This document shows, in pieces, positions 41,368 to 51,653 of a stretch of DNA of 64,000 nt. Every line of letters begins with the position of its first letter. Within the stretch, counting starts at the first letter, position 1. The translations under genes and the position numbers were made by a program. Origin of the DNA: CAYVBE01 sp964572825 (GTDB taxonomy: Bacteria; Planctomycetota; Brocadiia; SM23-32); the NCBI GenBank assembly GCA_964572825.1, contig CAZNGS010000001.1:79636-143635 (forward strand), given 5' to 3'. The notes under the pieces are model-generated. The model had not been told where the DNA came from and ran no database searches. It worked only from the letters and a program-made list of their open reading frames with translations.

Positions 41368-44300
41368 TCAGGCAGATTCTGCGCGCAGATGCCTGATCGA
41401 GCGGACGGTCCATGAGAGGACGATGTAGGCGAACAGTGCGCAGGCGACTGCAGCGAAGACGTGCGTTGTCGTGCTCAGGTAATCGGCGTAGGCCTCCTCC
41501 GCCAGGATGCGCATGGCCAGCGTCACCAAGGCCAGGGCGGCTATCAGCCCTGCGCGCACGATCCGGGGAAAACGCTGCCACCGCCACAGTCCCAGGCACA
41601 CCAGGCCGACGACCACTACAAGCGCACCGTGCAGGGGGAACCCGACCGATGATTTGACGTACTCGACCTCCGCCCATGCGGGCTCCGCCGCGCCCAGGAT
41701 CAGGCCCTGGAAGTAAAACCTGGCCCGCTGGCCGGGCTTGGATCCCGTGTAAAAGGAGGCACGCTCGGCGCCTCTGCCGCCGACGCCCGCCTGGACCCGT
41801 GTCTGCGCTTCCCAGTTCCGCACCTGCTGCCACGCCTGCTGTTCCGCGCCCTTCTGAACCTGCATAGACCTCGGCTCCGCGAGGCGCGCCTGGACTTCCT
41901 CGTCAGGTTCCAGTGCCTGAAGGCCGGCCTCCATAAAGCGGCTGTGGAACAGCCGATCGAGGGTCCCACGGCTCCGCACAATGTCGTATCCGTCCGGCAG
42001 GGAAAGGGTCCACCCCAACCGCATAACGTCTATATCCTGGATGGGCGAGGTCAATCGGGTAGAACCAATCCGCCCCAACTCCGGACGTTTCTCGCTGTAT
42101 CGGACCCGCACGCGCACCGCGCCGCCCGAGCCGCCGGCGCGGGCGATGTTGATCTTGGTTTCATCGCCGTCCCGCACGGGCGTCACCGGTTCCCGGTCAA
42201 CGAAAGCATGCCAGATGGCGGCATCCGCCGGAAGGCTCAGGGACAGGTACTGCTGCCGGCCGCTGTTGCGCAGCACACACACCAGGTCCGTGACCGCGTT
42301 GCCTTCCCCCGTGAGGGTGGTGTCGAGCCGGGCGGCTTCCACGATGGCCACGGTTACCTCGGCGGCCTCATGCGTCAGCGTGGCGATCCTCAGGGTGTAA
42401 GGGAAGGAGATGTAGCGGTACGCCAGTAGCACGGGCAGCATCACTCCCTGGAGGTACTCGTCAGGGATCTCCCGCCGATCGATAGGCGTCAGGTTCTCAA
42501 TGTCGGCCGCGCCAGCGCTCAGTTCCACGTCCGGCCGTGAGCTTACGGCGATATAGCCCGTCTGGTGTTCCGCTCCCGGCACCTCGATGCCGCTGAACGG
42601 GATCAGGGGCTGGTCCGCAGCCTGGGGTATCTCGAAGCTCACGTACAGGCGGTAGCTTCCCTGTCGCGCTGCATGCAGCAGGACCTTCCAGGTGTTCGTC
42701 TCTGCCACGCGTTCCCGGTGCTTGATGCCTTCGCCATCGATATCGACTGCATCTGCCTGGGCGGGAAGCATGACCGAGAAGGCATCCTCCCCCGCATGCA
42801 GGATGGTGTAGTTGACGGTGGAGCTGACCGTAACCAGGTTCCTGCCCACGGAGAGGAGGTTGAAGACCTCGGCGGTTACGCGGGGTTCAATACGCTCCAC
42901 GGCAAGCGCCAGGGCCCAGGGCTGGCTGTAGTACTTGAACGCCAGCGTTACCTGTCCGCCCTTCTCGCTCATCTCGGCAGGCAATTCATCGACGCTGATA
43001 TCGTCGAGACCGCTTATCTCCCCCTCCGCCGGTTTGACCCGCACGCTCGCCCGCGCGAGTATGGCCAGATAGCCGCGTTCCTTGCGGGTTCCGACGGTGC
43101 TCAGCACGGGCACCTCCAGAACGCCCTCGACATCTTCCACCGCCTTCTCCCCTTCAATCCGCAGGACATAGCTGTCCGTGACTTTCCCCCGCAGGTTCAC
43201 CGTAAGGACGCCGGACGCCTCGTCCCAGGAGGTATCGTCAATGTCCGGGCCTTCCACGTTGGTGCGGCGCATTTCCGCCGGTATCCTCACGCGGAGCTGG
43301 AAGATGCCGGCGCGCCGGATGGAGTAGTGAATCTCGGTCCGGAGGTCCAGTTCGTGCTCCCGCAGCGTCGCGATGGTATGCACTTCGGCGTCAAGCTCCG
43401 GCTCGATCTTGCTCACGTTGACCGACACCTCGTATCCGGGCCGTATATAGCGATAGGCCAGCGCCGGCCCTTGATCCGCCATCGGCGGGGGCAGCTCCTT
43501 CACCTCGATCTGGCTGATGTCCGTCAGGCCGGCCGTCTCGACCTTGACCCCGGTGGTGGGTATGACGGCGATGTATCCCGTCTCACGGTCCACGTCCAAC
43601 GCCCGCACCGCCGGCAGCCGGGACGTCTGTGCCCCCTGTTGGGCCTCGGATTCCAGGTTCAATGCGTAGGCGCCTTCTGCCTTCGACCGCAGGGATACCG
43701 TGAGAATGTGTTTCCCTTCGTCGAAGTCCCAGTTGTTGATGTTCTCCCCTTCGATGTCCACCAGCCGGAGACCCTCCTCCAGGCCGACTTTGAAGCCGAA
43801 AACGCCGGCGTCCCGAATGTCGTAGTTGATCGTGGTGGCCAGACGCATGGAATCCATGCCGGCCCGCACCAGCGTCAGGACCTCGGCCGATATCCTGGCC
43901 TCGACCTCACCGATACGCACGCCCAGCCGGAAGGGCCGCCTCAGATACCTGAACGCCAGCTTGACCTGTCCGGACGGTTCCCGGGCGATCGAACTCAGTT
44001 CCCGAACGTCAAGCGGGCTTATGCCCTCCATCTGTGTTGCCTCGACGCTCACCTCTTTGGCGGCGGATATGGCGATGCGGCCCTTCTCGCGCACCACCCC
44101 CAGCGGCTCTACGGTCGAGACCTGCACGATCTGGCTTCCGCCCCCCAGCACCTTCTCCAGGCTCAGGGACAGGCGATAGCCCTCCCGTATCTCCCGCAGG
44201 AACGAGATGTCAAGGCGTGTGCCGCCCGGCTCGCCGGGCGCGACGTCCCAGTTCCCGATATGCTCGCCGTCCAGGCTGAGCAGGCTGTAGCCCTCGGGAA

Positions 44301-45057
44301 TTCTCAGCGCCAGCCTGTCCAATGCGCCCTGGAGGATGGAGTAGTCAACGATGCTCTCGATGCGCATGATGCCCGTGCCCAGGTGAACGGTGGCCGTCTG
44401 CTCGGCGAAGACCACCGGCTCCACCACTTTCTGCACGGGTTTGGGGCGCCACAGGAGGGTTGCCGCGCCGGCGCCTCCGTAGAGCGTCACCACCGTCCTG
44501 CCATCTTCCTCGCGCGTGTCGGTGGCGACTTTCGGCTTCGCCTCGACCTCCAGGTCCGTGCCGGGCAAACTCACCTCAGTGTCGGCGACCAGAGCCCGGA
44601 TGAGCGGCACGGTCACGGAGCGATCTTTCTCTTCAGTATGCACCGAGGTGACAAAGCTCAGTTGAACCCGATACGTCGCGCTCCCCTTCACCACGAGCTC
44701 GATGTCGCCATGACGGTAGCGGATGTAGGGCTTCTTGCGGAGAAACGGCGCCCCGGTGGACCATTCGGTGACGGCGATGGGCCCTTCCAACAGGAGCAGG
44801 CTCTGCTGCTCGTCTCGATGACTCTCCACCACCAGGGACGTGGTGAAGCGGGCCAACCCGTCCTCGACCCTCCCTTCGGTGGCTGCGCGGGTGACGACGA
44901 GGCCCGCGGCGACGTCTCCATGTCCGGCCTGTCCCGAAAGGGGTTCTGCTTCAGCCGCCGCCTTCTGCTGTTTTTCGGCCGGCGCAGCCATTACGGCGCC
45001 GGCACCCAGGAGGACCAACATGAGCAATGAAACACGAGCCATGCGGCGAGAGTTCAT
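41368..45057 (-). CDS. giant exported protein with four tandem repeats and C-terminal membrane helices
   Basis: 1229 residues from ATG 45057 (GGGAG eight bases upstream). Signal peptide at about 5-25. The body is beta-rich and contains at least four related units, about 170-200 residues each. Units open with 'EKGRIAIS', 'ETGYIAVI', 'ERGYLAIL' and 'QTGYIAVS', followed by a 'V-V-A-...-I-...-ELP' block, an 'AYRY/AFRY' strand and a 'NYxI-AGVF' strand. Three to four hydrophobic helices lie at about 1125-1215, near the C-terminus. I recognise no enzyme motif. Its neighbour upstream has the same unit type, so the pair forms one system, probably membrane-anchored periplasmic or surface fibres. Confidence 0.7.
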   Translation of the reverse strand: MNSRRMARVSLLMLVLLGAGAVMAAPAEKQQKAAAEAEPLSGQAGHGDVAAGLVVTRAATEGRVEDGLARFTTSLVVESHRDEQQSLLLLEGPIAVTEWSTGAPFLRKKPYIRYRHGDIELVVKGSATYRVQLSFVTSVHTEEKDRSVTVPLIRALVADTEVSLPGTDLEVEAKPKVATDTREEDGRTVVTLYGGAGAATLLWRPKPVQKVVEPVVFAEQTATVHLGTGIMRIESIVDYSILQGALDRLALRIPEGYSLLSLDGEHIGNWDVAPGEPGGTRLDISFLREIREGYRLSLSLEKVLGGGSQIVQVSTVEPLGVVREKGRIAISAAKEVSVEATQMEGISPLDVRELSSIAREPSGQVKLAFRYLRRPFRLGVRIGEVEARISAEVLTLVRAGMDSMRLATTINYDIRDAGVFGFKVGLEEGLRLVDIEGENINNWDFDEGKHILTVSLRSKAEGAYALNLESEAQQGAQTSRLPAVRALDVDRETGYIAVIPTTGVKVETAGLTDISQIEVKELPPPMADQGPALAYRYIRPGYEVSVNVSKIEPELDAEVHTIATLREHELDLRTEIHYSIRRAGIFQLRVRIPAEMRRTNVEGPDIDDTSWDEASGVLTVNLRGKVTDSYVLRIEGEKAVEDVEGVLEVPVLSTVGTRKERGYLAILARASVRVKPAEGEISGLDDISVDELPAEMSEKGGQVTLAFKYYSQPWALALAVERIEPRVTAEVFNLLSVGRNLVTVSSTVNYTILHAGEDAFSVMLPAQADAVDIDGEGIKHRERVAETNTWKVLLHAARQGSYRLYVSFEIPQAADQPLIPFSGIEVPGAEHQTGYIAVSSRPDVELSAGAADIENLTPIDRREIPDEYLQGVMLPVLLAYRYISFPYTLRIATLTHEAAEVTVAIVEAARLDTTLTGEGNAVTDLVCVLRNSGRQQYLSLSLPADAAIWHAFVDREPVTPVRDGDETKINIARAGGSGGAVRVRVRYSEKRPELGRIGSTRLTSPIQDIDVMRLGWTLSLPDGYDIVRSRGTLDRLFHSRFMEAGLQALEPDEEVQARLAEPRSMQVQKGAEQQAWQQVRNWEAQTRVQAGVGGRGAERASFYTGSKPGQRARFYFQGLILGAAEPAWAEVEYVKSSVGFPLHGALVVVVGLVCLGLWRWQRFPRIVRAGLIAALALVTLAMRILAEEAYADYLSTTTHVFAAVACALFAYIVLSWTVRSIRHLRAESA

Positions 45058-45102
45058 CGGGTTTTCTCCCATACCTGAGTTCGAAGGTCCAATTCGCGCA
45101 TC

Positions 45103-48100
45103 TCAAGCCTTCCGAGCAACTGACCACAGTCGCTTACATCCGGCCGCCGCTGCCCGCGCCAGCGGAACGCAGGCTGCCAGGGCGACTCCCGCCAGTGCCG
45201 AGAGCACGTACGGTTTCGCGCCCGCGCCCGCCAGCGGCATGCACAGGCCGACCACGGCGATCAGCGCCACCAGGAGTGCCAGGCCCGGGCCTGGTCTTCT
45301 CATGACGACGTAAGCCACGATGCCGAATACCACCGCCAGCAGCACCGCCTGGAGCACCAGCGCGGCGCCGGCGCGGATGCACGTCAGACTGATACGAGCC
45401 CGAGAGACACCGGCATAATCGAGCCGGAAGGGATACGCCATCGTGCCCGTGCTGGGGAAGCTGATGGTGAGCGGCATAGCCCCCGCCGCCCGGCTCCCCG
45501 AAATGGTTCCCGGGCCGGTTGCGGAGGCTGCGGCGGCCGCCTCAAGTCGGCGTCGGATTCCCTCGCGGCGCCGGGCGACGAGTTCTCTCTGCTGCTCTTT
45601 CTGCTGCCGCGTGGTCTCCCGCGCGACCTCCAGCACTCGGTCCTGGAGCCGGGAAACCGCCCGGCTCACTTCGTCCACGCGCTCCGGCGGTCCCCCGACC
45701 ACCAGTTCTCCATCTTTGAACCGAAGCACGCTACCGTCTTTCAGCCTTGCTTCGGATCGATCCCCCTTGAGCAGATCGAGGAGGGTCTTATCGAGCGCGT
45801 CCTCCGAGACCTGCGCCTCCCAGCCCTCCACGGAGTAACGATCCAGGGTCTGGCCGAGGCTCGCGAGAACGCCCACGTTCACGCTCCCTGCCCGCATGCG
45901 CTCCTCCAGTTCGGGCTCCGCTCTCTCGCGCGCCAGCGCTTCCCCGAACTCTTTAGCCAGTTCTCCGCGGACTGTTTCCCCGGTGACGGCAAGGCGGGGC
46001 GGGGCTTCGGCTCTTTTCGCCCTGCGCAATCCCGCCAGTCGGCCCGCGACTCCGATGTCGGGCACCACCACACGCGCCAGGCGGGGGTCCGCTTCCGCCT
46101 CCGACACGGGGATATTCTCGGCATGACCATCTGCAAAAAGCACGTTGATGGATTTGGCATCCGGGCGGTAGGGCTCCCAGAGGAGCGGCACACGGCCAAG
46201 ATATTCGTCGCCGCTGACGTCGGCGTTGTACTCGTAGCGCGTGCCGGTGAGCGGCATCTCAAACATGTCCAGGCTTTCTGTATAACGGGGTCTCAGGGCC
46301 TCCAGAGACGGCGGGAAGCGCCCGTCGTGATCGTTCCTGTAGAGGGCGAGATAGGCCGACACGTTCCTGAGATTGTTAAGGCTTGAAACGGTTGCGGCTT
46401 CCTTGCGAGCCCGCGCAAGCGTCGGCATGAACAGCGCCGCGCAGACCACCACGATCACCACAACCGCCACCGTGACCTTCAGGGCTCTCCTGGAACGGCG
46501 GAACAGCAATATCCCACCGACCACAAGCGCTACGATAAGAATCGCAGCGCCGGCCACGGTCAAAACCTTCCTCACCGTCGGCCACACCTCAACGAAAACC
46601 CCGGGCAGCCCCTTCGTATACCAGGGATGTTGCTGCTGCAGTGTCATGTTGCCGCCGCTCGCCACGATCTCGCGGTCCACGGGCAGGTAGACTTCCCAAC
46701 CGATGTCCGTGACCGGCGCGTCAAACTGCGGCGAACGCAGGCTGTGGGAGGACAGCAGCCGCATGGGCCTGACGCCCTGGGACCATATCACGCCGAGTTC
46801 GGAAGTTTTGCCGGAAGGAACTTCAACCAAGGGGATCAGAATTCGTCCGCCCTTGTGCCGGCTGGGCTTCACCGGTTCGCTGTCCAGGTATGTTCCCCAG
46901 AGCATACCGCCCTGCGGCAGTTCCAGGGAAAGGTGCTGCGCGCCCTGGTTCGAGACCCTGCAACTCAGGTAGCTGACGCTGTCTCCACGCTCCTTCACCA
47001 CGGTGGCCAGCCGCACATCACCGACACTGACCTGGACGCCGTCCGCCATCTGATGGGTTTTGACGGCGAACCGGATGGCGGGAGATCCGCCCGAGTAGCT
47101 GAAGGCGGCCAGGGCACCGCCCTCCCCTGCCAGAAGACCGGTCTGGTGCTGTATCGGCGTGACATCCGCATATTGCTCGACGGCCACCTCCAGCCTCGGG
47201 TCCGGCGCGAACGCCGCGACACGGCCGCCCCAACGGCGCGCCTGCGGCAGCGAGAGGGGCCTGTAGTCCACGCGGCGGTCGGCGTCCGGCGAAATCTCGT
47301 ACAGAACCCGCATCCGGTAGTCCCCTTTGACCGGTCCACTCAGACGCACACGCCATACGCCGTCGACGAGTTCCCGGCCGGCGATCCCCCCGCGCTCCAG
47401 GCGCATCCCGGCAGCGCCTTCGGGCGGGACGATCAGAAACTCGTCCACCGCCGCGTTGGCGATGTGCCACGTGATCTCGCTTCTCACCTGCGCGCGGCCG
47501 GATCCGAAGCGCAACGTCGTCTGCATGTCCGCCGTTATGCGCGGCGAGAGCCGCCGGATGGAACACGTCAAACCCCACCGGGGTCCCGTCCAGTGGAAAG
47601 CAAGGTCGGGCTCCGCCCACGCCGGCGGCGCCGCGGCGGCAAAGTCTTCCGGCGCGCCGGGCCGCATCCCGACCGTATGGGCCGGAACCAGTTCCAGGTT
47701 GCCTTTCGCTCGAACGCCGAGCCGGCCCTTCTGGCGCTCTGCGCCCACGATCGCGACTCCCCCCAGTTCTACAGCCGGCTGTTCCGGGTCGAACTGCCTT
47801 TCCAGAGCGACCCGCAGTTGCGTCCTTCCTGCGCAGGGCTCTGCCAGCGTCACGTTAACCGCGCCCTGCTCGGGCTCGTATTCCCAGTCCCCAACCAGGT
47901 TGCCACGCACACTCTGGACTGCGGCACCCGCCGGCACATGCAGCCTGAAGCCAAACACCGGGCGGGCCGAAACCGAACACGTGAACAGATACTGCTCGCG
48001 GGCGGCGTCCTCCGCCACGGTGACGGCGCCGATGCCCTCGGCCCGGACCTGCGGCGCCATCTCCTGCGTGGAGACGGCCAGAACTGCATCCACGCGGTCC

Positions 48101-49689
48101 TGCAGGTAAGCCAGTCGCGGCCCCCGCTCCAGCATCCAGAGTGGTAGCCGCTGCACATCAACCTGCACGAAACCCGTGGCATGATGGTGAACCAGCGATA
48201 CATTCCTGCCGGCCGAGATGCCGACCATACCCCCGCCGAATGCCGCATCGGCACAGTTCAGTTGCGGGATCAGCACCCCGTCGACACGCTGGAGGTTCTG
48301 CACAGCCTTCACCGTGAGCTTCAGCTCCCCGAGGAGGGGCTCCGTCAGACGCACGCGCAGATCTCCTCCCTCGACACGCCAGCCTTGCACCCGAGGGCCG
48401 GTCACCGCCAGCGGGATCAAGCCCTCCGGCAGGATGATGCGCAGGGCCTGGAGGGGGGCATCGGCGACGCTGCAGGTCATCCGGGTCTCCAGTTCCACCA
48501 CGCCGGCCTGGAGATACGCGTGACTCGCGGCTTTAACTGAGACGTCGGGGGCTACCGCCCGCAGCCGCAGCTTCAGCGTCACGGGGAGACTGTGGTAGCG
48601 GAAGCTCAAAGCGGCCTTTGCTGCATCGCCGCCCATAGTCCAGCAATCGCCCTCCGGCGGCTCCTCCGCCCGCACGACCCCCTCGGAACCGGCGTCCACG
48701 GTCCTGTAATACCCCTGCGCGCCGACACGGAGCGCACCGGTGTGGTGCATGGCACCACGAACCCGGAACCCGCCGGTCTGGAAGAGCATGCTTTCCGGAT
48801 CGACCTGCTCCGAGAGGAGGCGGAGCTCCACGCGGTCGGTGATGGCCTTCTCGAAACGCACGACGACTGCGGTCCCCTGCTCTTCCCTTGCCCATTCCCA
48901 CTTGCCAGCAGCCGGTGCCCCATCGGTGGCAAACTGCGCGACCTGGAGGTCCAGAATGTCGATGTCTGCGGGCGGCAGGACCGTCAGCCGGTCAACCTCT
49001 CCCCGCTTCACCCGAACGTGCAGGGCCGTGCGCCGCGCCGCGAGGCCGGGCTGGAGGGAGATCATGCTCCGCTCCTGGACGTCGAACAGCGGCGCGGGCA
49101 CTGCCTCCGGAGCTTCGGGCGCCCAGCGGAGCGTAATACGCCGGGCAGTGCCGGGATAGAGCCGCGCCTCCGTGGCGTTCGCTGAAGCAAGTGCTTCCAC
49201 CGGCACATGCGGGTCGGAGTCCACCACATAGCCCGGGGTAGGGAAAGTGAATCGGATGCTGCTCGCCAGGGCCGACACGAGAGGCAGCGTGGTGGAATAG
49301 GAGCTGCCTCCGCCCAGGATATCGGACAGGTAACGCAGGCGGACGGTGCACGGGCCCTTTCCGCCCGCAACGAGCACGTATCGGCGCCCCAGCCGCTCGA
49401 AATGTGCGCGGCCGGAAATCACCTCAGCGGCGCGCAACGGGGTGTCGCCCGGCAGGAGGGAAACGTGATGCCCACCGTCCCCCTCACGGGTCTGGACCGT
49501 CAATCTGGCGGTGACCTCTGCGAAGCGCTCGCCCGCCTGCACCGAGTAATCGGCCTTCGACACGAACGCCTCACGGTCGGCGCGGAGAGCGGAGGTCGCG
49601 CCCAGAGACAGGCAGATGAAAAGGAACCCCGCAAGCCAGCGGGTTCCGGTGCGGCCCCCCCTGAAGTCCCTGCTCCTGCAACGCGTCAT
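45103..49689 (-). CDS. giant exported protein with repeats and an internal pseudopilin-like segment
   Basis: 1528 residues from ATG 49689, which follows GGGGGTGA; ATG 49716 is an alternative. After a signal sequence come about 1050 residues of beta-rich domains related to those of the next gene ('KGRLGVRAKG', 'LAFHWTGPRW', 'WHIANAAVDEFLIVP'). Two hydrophobic helices follow. The second runs into 'FMPTLARARKEAATVSSLNNLRNVSAYLALY' (written here in parts: FMPTLARARKEA, then SLNNLRNVSAYLALY). Next come 'HDGRFPPSLEAL' and 'NVLFADGHAENIP'. That is the body of a planctomycete-type pseudopilin, including the ADGH motif, but embedded mid-protein with no prepilin-peptidase site. A coiled-coil region and three C-terminal helices end the protein. 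Function unknown. Confidence 0.7.
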   Translation of the reverse strand: MTRCRSRDFRGGRTGTRWLAGFLFICLSLGATSALRADREAFVSKADYSVQAGERFAEVTARLTVQTREGDGGHHVSLLPGDTPLRAAEVISGRAHFERLGRRYVLVAGGKGPCTVRLRYLSDILGGGSSYSTTLPLVSALASSIRFTFPTPGYVVDSDPHVPVEALASANATEARLYPGTARRITLRWAPEAPEAVPAPLFDVQERSMISLQPGLAARRTALHVRVKRGEVDRLTVLPPADIDILDLQVAQFATDGAPAAGKWEWAREEQGTAVVVRFEKAITDRVELRLLSEQVDPESMLFQTGGFRVRGAMHHTGALRVGAQGYYRTVDAGSEGVVRAEEPPEGDCWTMGGDAAKAALSFRYHSLPVTLKLRLRAVAPDVSVKAASHAYLQAGVVELETRMTCSVADAPLQALRIILPEGLIPLAVTGPRVQGWRVEGGDLRVRLTEPLLGELKLTVKAVQNLQRVDGVLIPQLNCADAAFGGGMVGISAGRNVSLVHHHATGFVQVDVQRLPLWMLERGPRLAYLQDRVDAVLAVSTQEMAPQVRAEGIGAVTVAEDAAREQYLFTCSVSARPVFGFRLHVPAGAAVQSVRGNLVGDWEYEPEQGAVNVTLAEPCAGRTQLRVALERQFDPEQPAVELGGVAIVGAERQKGRLGVRAKGNLELVPAHTVGMRPGAPEDFAAAAPPAWAEPDLAFHWTGPRWGLTCSIRRLSPRITADMQTTLRFGSGRAQVRSEITWHIANAAVDEFLIVPPEGAAGMRLERGGIAGRELVDGVWRVRLSGPVKGDYRMRVLYEISPDADRRVDYRPLSLPQARRWGGRVAAFAPDPRLEVAVEQYADVTPIQHQTGLLAGEGGALAAFSYSGGSPAIRFAVKTHQMADGVQVSVGDVRLATVVKERGDSVSYLSCRVSNQGAQHLSLELPQGGMLWGTYLDSEPVKPSRHKGGRILIPLVEVPSGKTSELGVIWSQGVRPMRLLSSHSLRSPQFDAPVTDIGWEVYLPVDREIVASGGNMTLQQQHPWYTKGLPGVFVEVWPTVRKVLTVAGAAILIVALVVGGILLFRRSRRALKVTVAVVVIVVVCAALFMPTLARARKEAATVSSLNNLRNVSAYLALYRNDHDGRFPPSLEALRPRYTESLDMFEMPLTGTRYEYNADVSGDEYLGRVPLLWEPYRPDAKSINVLFADGHAENIPVSEAEADPRLARVVVPDIGVAGRLAGLRRAKRAEAPPRLAVTGETVRGELAKEFGEALARERAEPELEERMRAGSVNVGVLASLGQTLDRYSVEGWEAQVSEDALDKTLLDLLKGDRSEARLKDGSVLRFKDGELVVGGPPERVDEVSRAVSRLQDRVLEVARETTRQQKEQQRELVARRREGIRRRLEAAAAASATGPGTISGSRAAGAMPLTISFPSTGTMAYPFRLDYAGVSRARISLTCIRAGAALVLQAVLLAVVFGIVAYVVMRRPGPGLALLVALIAVVGLCMPLAGAGAKPYVLSALAGVALAACVPLARAAAAGCKRLWSVARKA

Positions 49690-49844
49690 AGGCTTCACCC
49701 CCGCTGACAGTGCCATTTCACCACGGCGGTGCGCGCCCTGCCCGGCACAGCTATTCATTCAGTCGCGTGAGAGCGACGAATTGTTCCATCCACATCCGGA
49801 AAAACCACGCCGTCCGTCGGCGCCGGCAGCCGGCGGCCCCGGCT

Positions 49845-51446
49845 TCACCGCGGTTCGAGCGACGGCAGCGACACAAGATGGATCTCTTTGGGGGCGATGG
49901 CGTCACGGATCGCCGCAATGGTGGGGTCGGGGACCGGATCATCCAGCGTGAGGGCGACGACGGCGTCGGCGCCCTTCTCGACCCGCCCCACGTCCATGCT
50001 GGCGATATTGATGTTGCCATTGCCCAGGATGGTGCCGAACTTGCCGACCATGCCGGGCCGGTCGTCATATCTCATGATGAGGATTGTGCCGGCTGGTTTC
50101 AGGTCGATGGCCAGTCCGTCGATCTCGACGACCCTGGGGGTTTTGCCGTCAAAGCAGGTGCCGCTGACCCGGCGAACTGCATCGCCCGCCTCCGTTTCCA
50201 CGCTGAGCAGACTCTCGTAGCTGCGGATCTGCTCGGAGCTCTCCTCAACCAGCTCTATGCCCCGTTCCTGCGCGATGGTGGAGGCGTTGACCAGGTTCAC
50301 GTTGCTCTCCGTGGCGGGACGCAGCACACCGGCCAGGGCGCTCACCGCGAGGGCCCGCACGTTGCTGTGGGCGATACGGCCGTGGCAGGCCACCTTGACG
50401 CGGGTGACCGCTTCTCGTTCGCACATCTGAACCGCCAGCAGGCCCAGGGCCTCGGCCAGTTCGCCGTAGGGAGCCAGCTCGGGCTCCAGGTGGACCGCCA
50501 GGTTGACCGCATTCTGGATGACACCCTCTTTGAAGAACGCGACGATCTGCTTGGCGATGGTCTCGGCCACCTTGGACTGCGCCTCCCTGGTGCTGGCGCC
50601 CAGGTGCGGGGTCAGCACGACGTTCGGCGCCTCCAGCAGGGGGTTGTCGACCGCCACTGGTTCCTGAGAATACACATCCACGGCCGCTCCCGAGAGGCGC
50701 CCATCCCGGAGCGCATCGGCCAGTGCCCCCTCGTCCACAATACCTCCCCGCGCCACGTTGATGATGCGCGCGCCGGGCTTCATCTTCCCCAGGGCCTCCG
50801 CATCGATCATGCCCATCGTGTCGGGCGTGGCCGGCGTATGGACGGTCAGGAAGTCGGAATCGCCCAGAATGGCGTCGAAACCGACCAACCGCACCCGCAG
50901 CTCCCCGGCCTTGTCGGGATTGATATAGGGGTCGTGAGCGAGCACCCGCATGCCCAGTGCCCTGCAGACCCGCGCGACGTGCTGGCCGATCTTGCCCAGT
51001 CCCAGTATTCCGAGCGTTTTCCCTTCCAGCTCAACGCCTGTGTGGGCGCTTCGGTTCCAGGTTCCCTGCCGAACCTCCGCGTGCGCGGCGGGGATATCCC
51101 GCGCCAGCGCGAGAAGCATACCCACGGTGTGTTCCGCGGCGGAAACCACGTTCCCGGCCGGTGTGTTCATGACCACCACGCCCTGCTCGGTGGCGGCCTC
51201 GCAGTCTATGCTGTCCACGCCCACTCCGGCGCGCCCGATCACACGCAGCCGATCGGCCGCCTCGATGATGCGGCGGGTGACCTTCGTGGCCGACCGCACC
51301 ACCATCGCATCGTAGCCACCGATATCGGTCAGAATCTCATCTTCGGCCCGGCCCGGCTTGAAATCGGTCTGAATTCCTTCCTCCTGCAGGATCCGGCCCA
51401 CGTCCTCGGAAACCTTGTCCGCGATAAGGACTCGTATCTCGCTCAT
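49845..51446 (-). CDS. serA: D-3-phosphoglycerate dehydrogenase, long form with ACT domain
   Basis: 533 residues, the normal size of the long SerA form. The NAD-binding core has 'LGILGLGKIGQHVA' and the catalytic region 'INVARGGIVDE', 'TPHLGASTREAQ' with the active-site His. An intervening ASB domain precedes the C-terminal ACT domain ('TILIMRYDDRPGMVGKFG'), which normally binds L-serine for feedback inhibition. The enzyme makes 3-phosphohydroxypyruvate, the first step of serine biosynthesis, in the cytoplasm. ATG 51446 was chosen because 'SEIRVLIADKVSED' begins the conserved fold; the ribosome-binding site is weak. It is a housekeeping gene amid accessory ones and not obviously linked to them. 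Confidence 0.93.
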   Translation of the reverse strand: MSEIRVLIADKVSEDVGRILQEEGIQTDFKPGRAEDEILTDIGGYDAMVVRSATKVTRRIIEAADRLRVIGRAGVGVDSIDCEAATEQGVVVMNTPAGNVVSAAEHTVGMLLALARDIPAAHAEVRQGTWNRSAHTGVELEGKTLGILGLGKIGQHVARVCRALGMRVLAHDPYINPDKAGELRVRLVGFDAILGDSDFLTVHTPATPDTMGMIDAEALGKMKPGARIINVARGGIVDEGALADALRDGRLSGAAVDVYSQEPVAVDNPLLEAPNVVLTPHLGASTREAQSKVAETIAKQIVAFFKEGVIQNAVNLAVHLEPELAPYGELAEALGLLAVQMCEREAVTRVKVACHGRIAHSNVRALAVSALAGVLRPATESNVNLVNASTIAQERGIELVEESSEQIRSYESLLSVETEAGDAVRRVSGTCFDGKTPRVVEIDGLAIDLKPAGTILIMRYDDRPGMVGKFGTILGNGNINIASMDVGRVEKGADAVVALTLDDPVPDPTIAAIRDAIAPKEIHLVSLPSLEPR

Positions 51447-51653
51447 CTTCTGTATTTCCGTCCGTCTCTCTGGTCGCTGTGGAAGGGACACTGCAACGGA
51501 GAAATGCTAACGCGCGAAGCTCCTCGGGTCAACGAGAGGTAGTCGGTATCCAGGCGGGCCACTTCTTCGTTGCGGCTCCGCAGAGACCGGGAAGGTCGCC
51601 TTTGTCGCCGCGCCTTGAATTGACCTCGCCAGAATGGCTCTGAACCCACAAAA

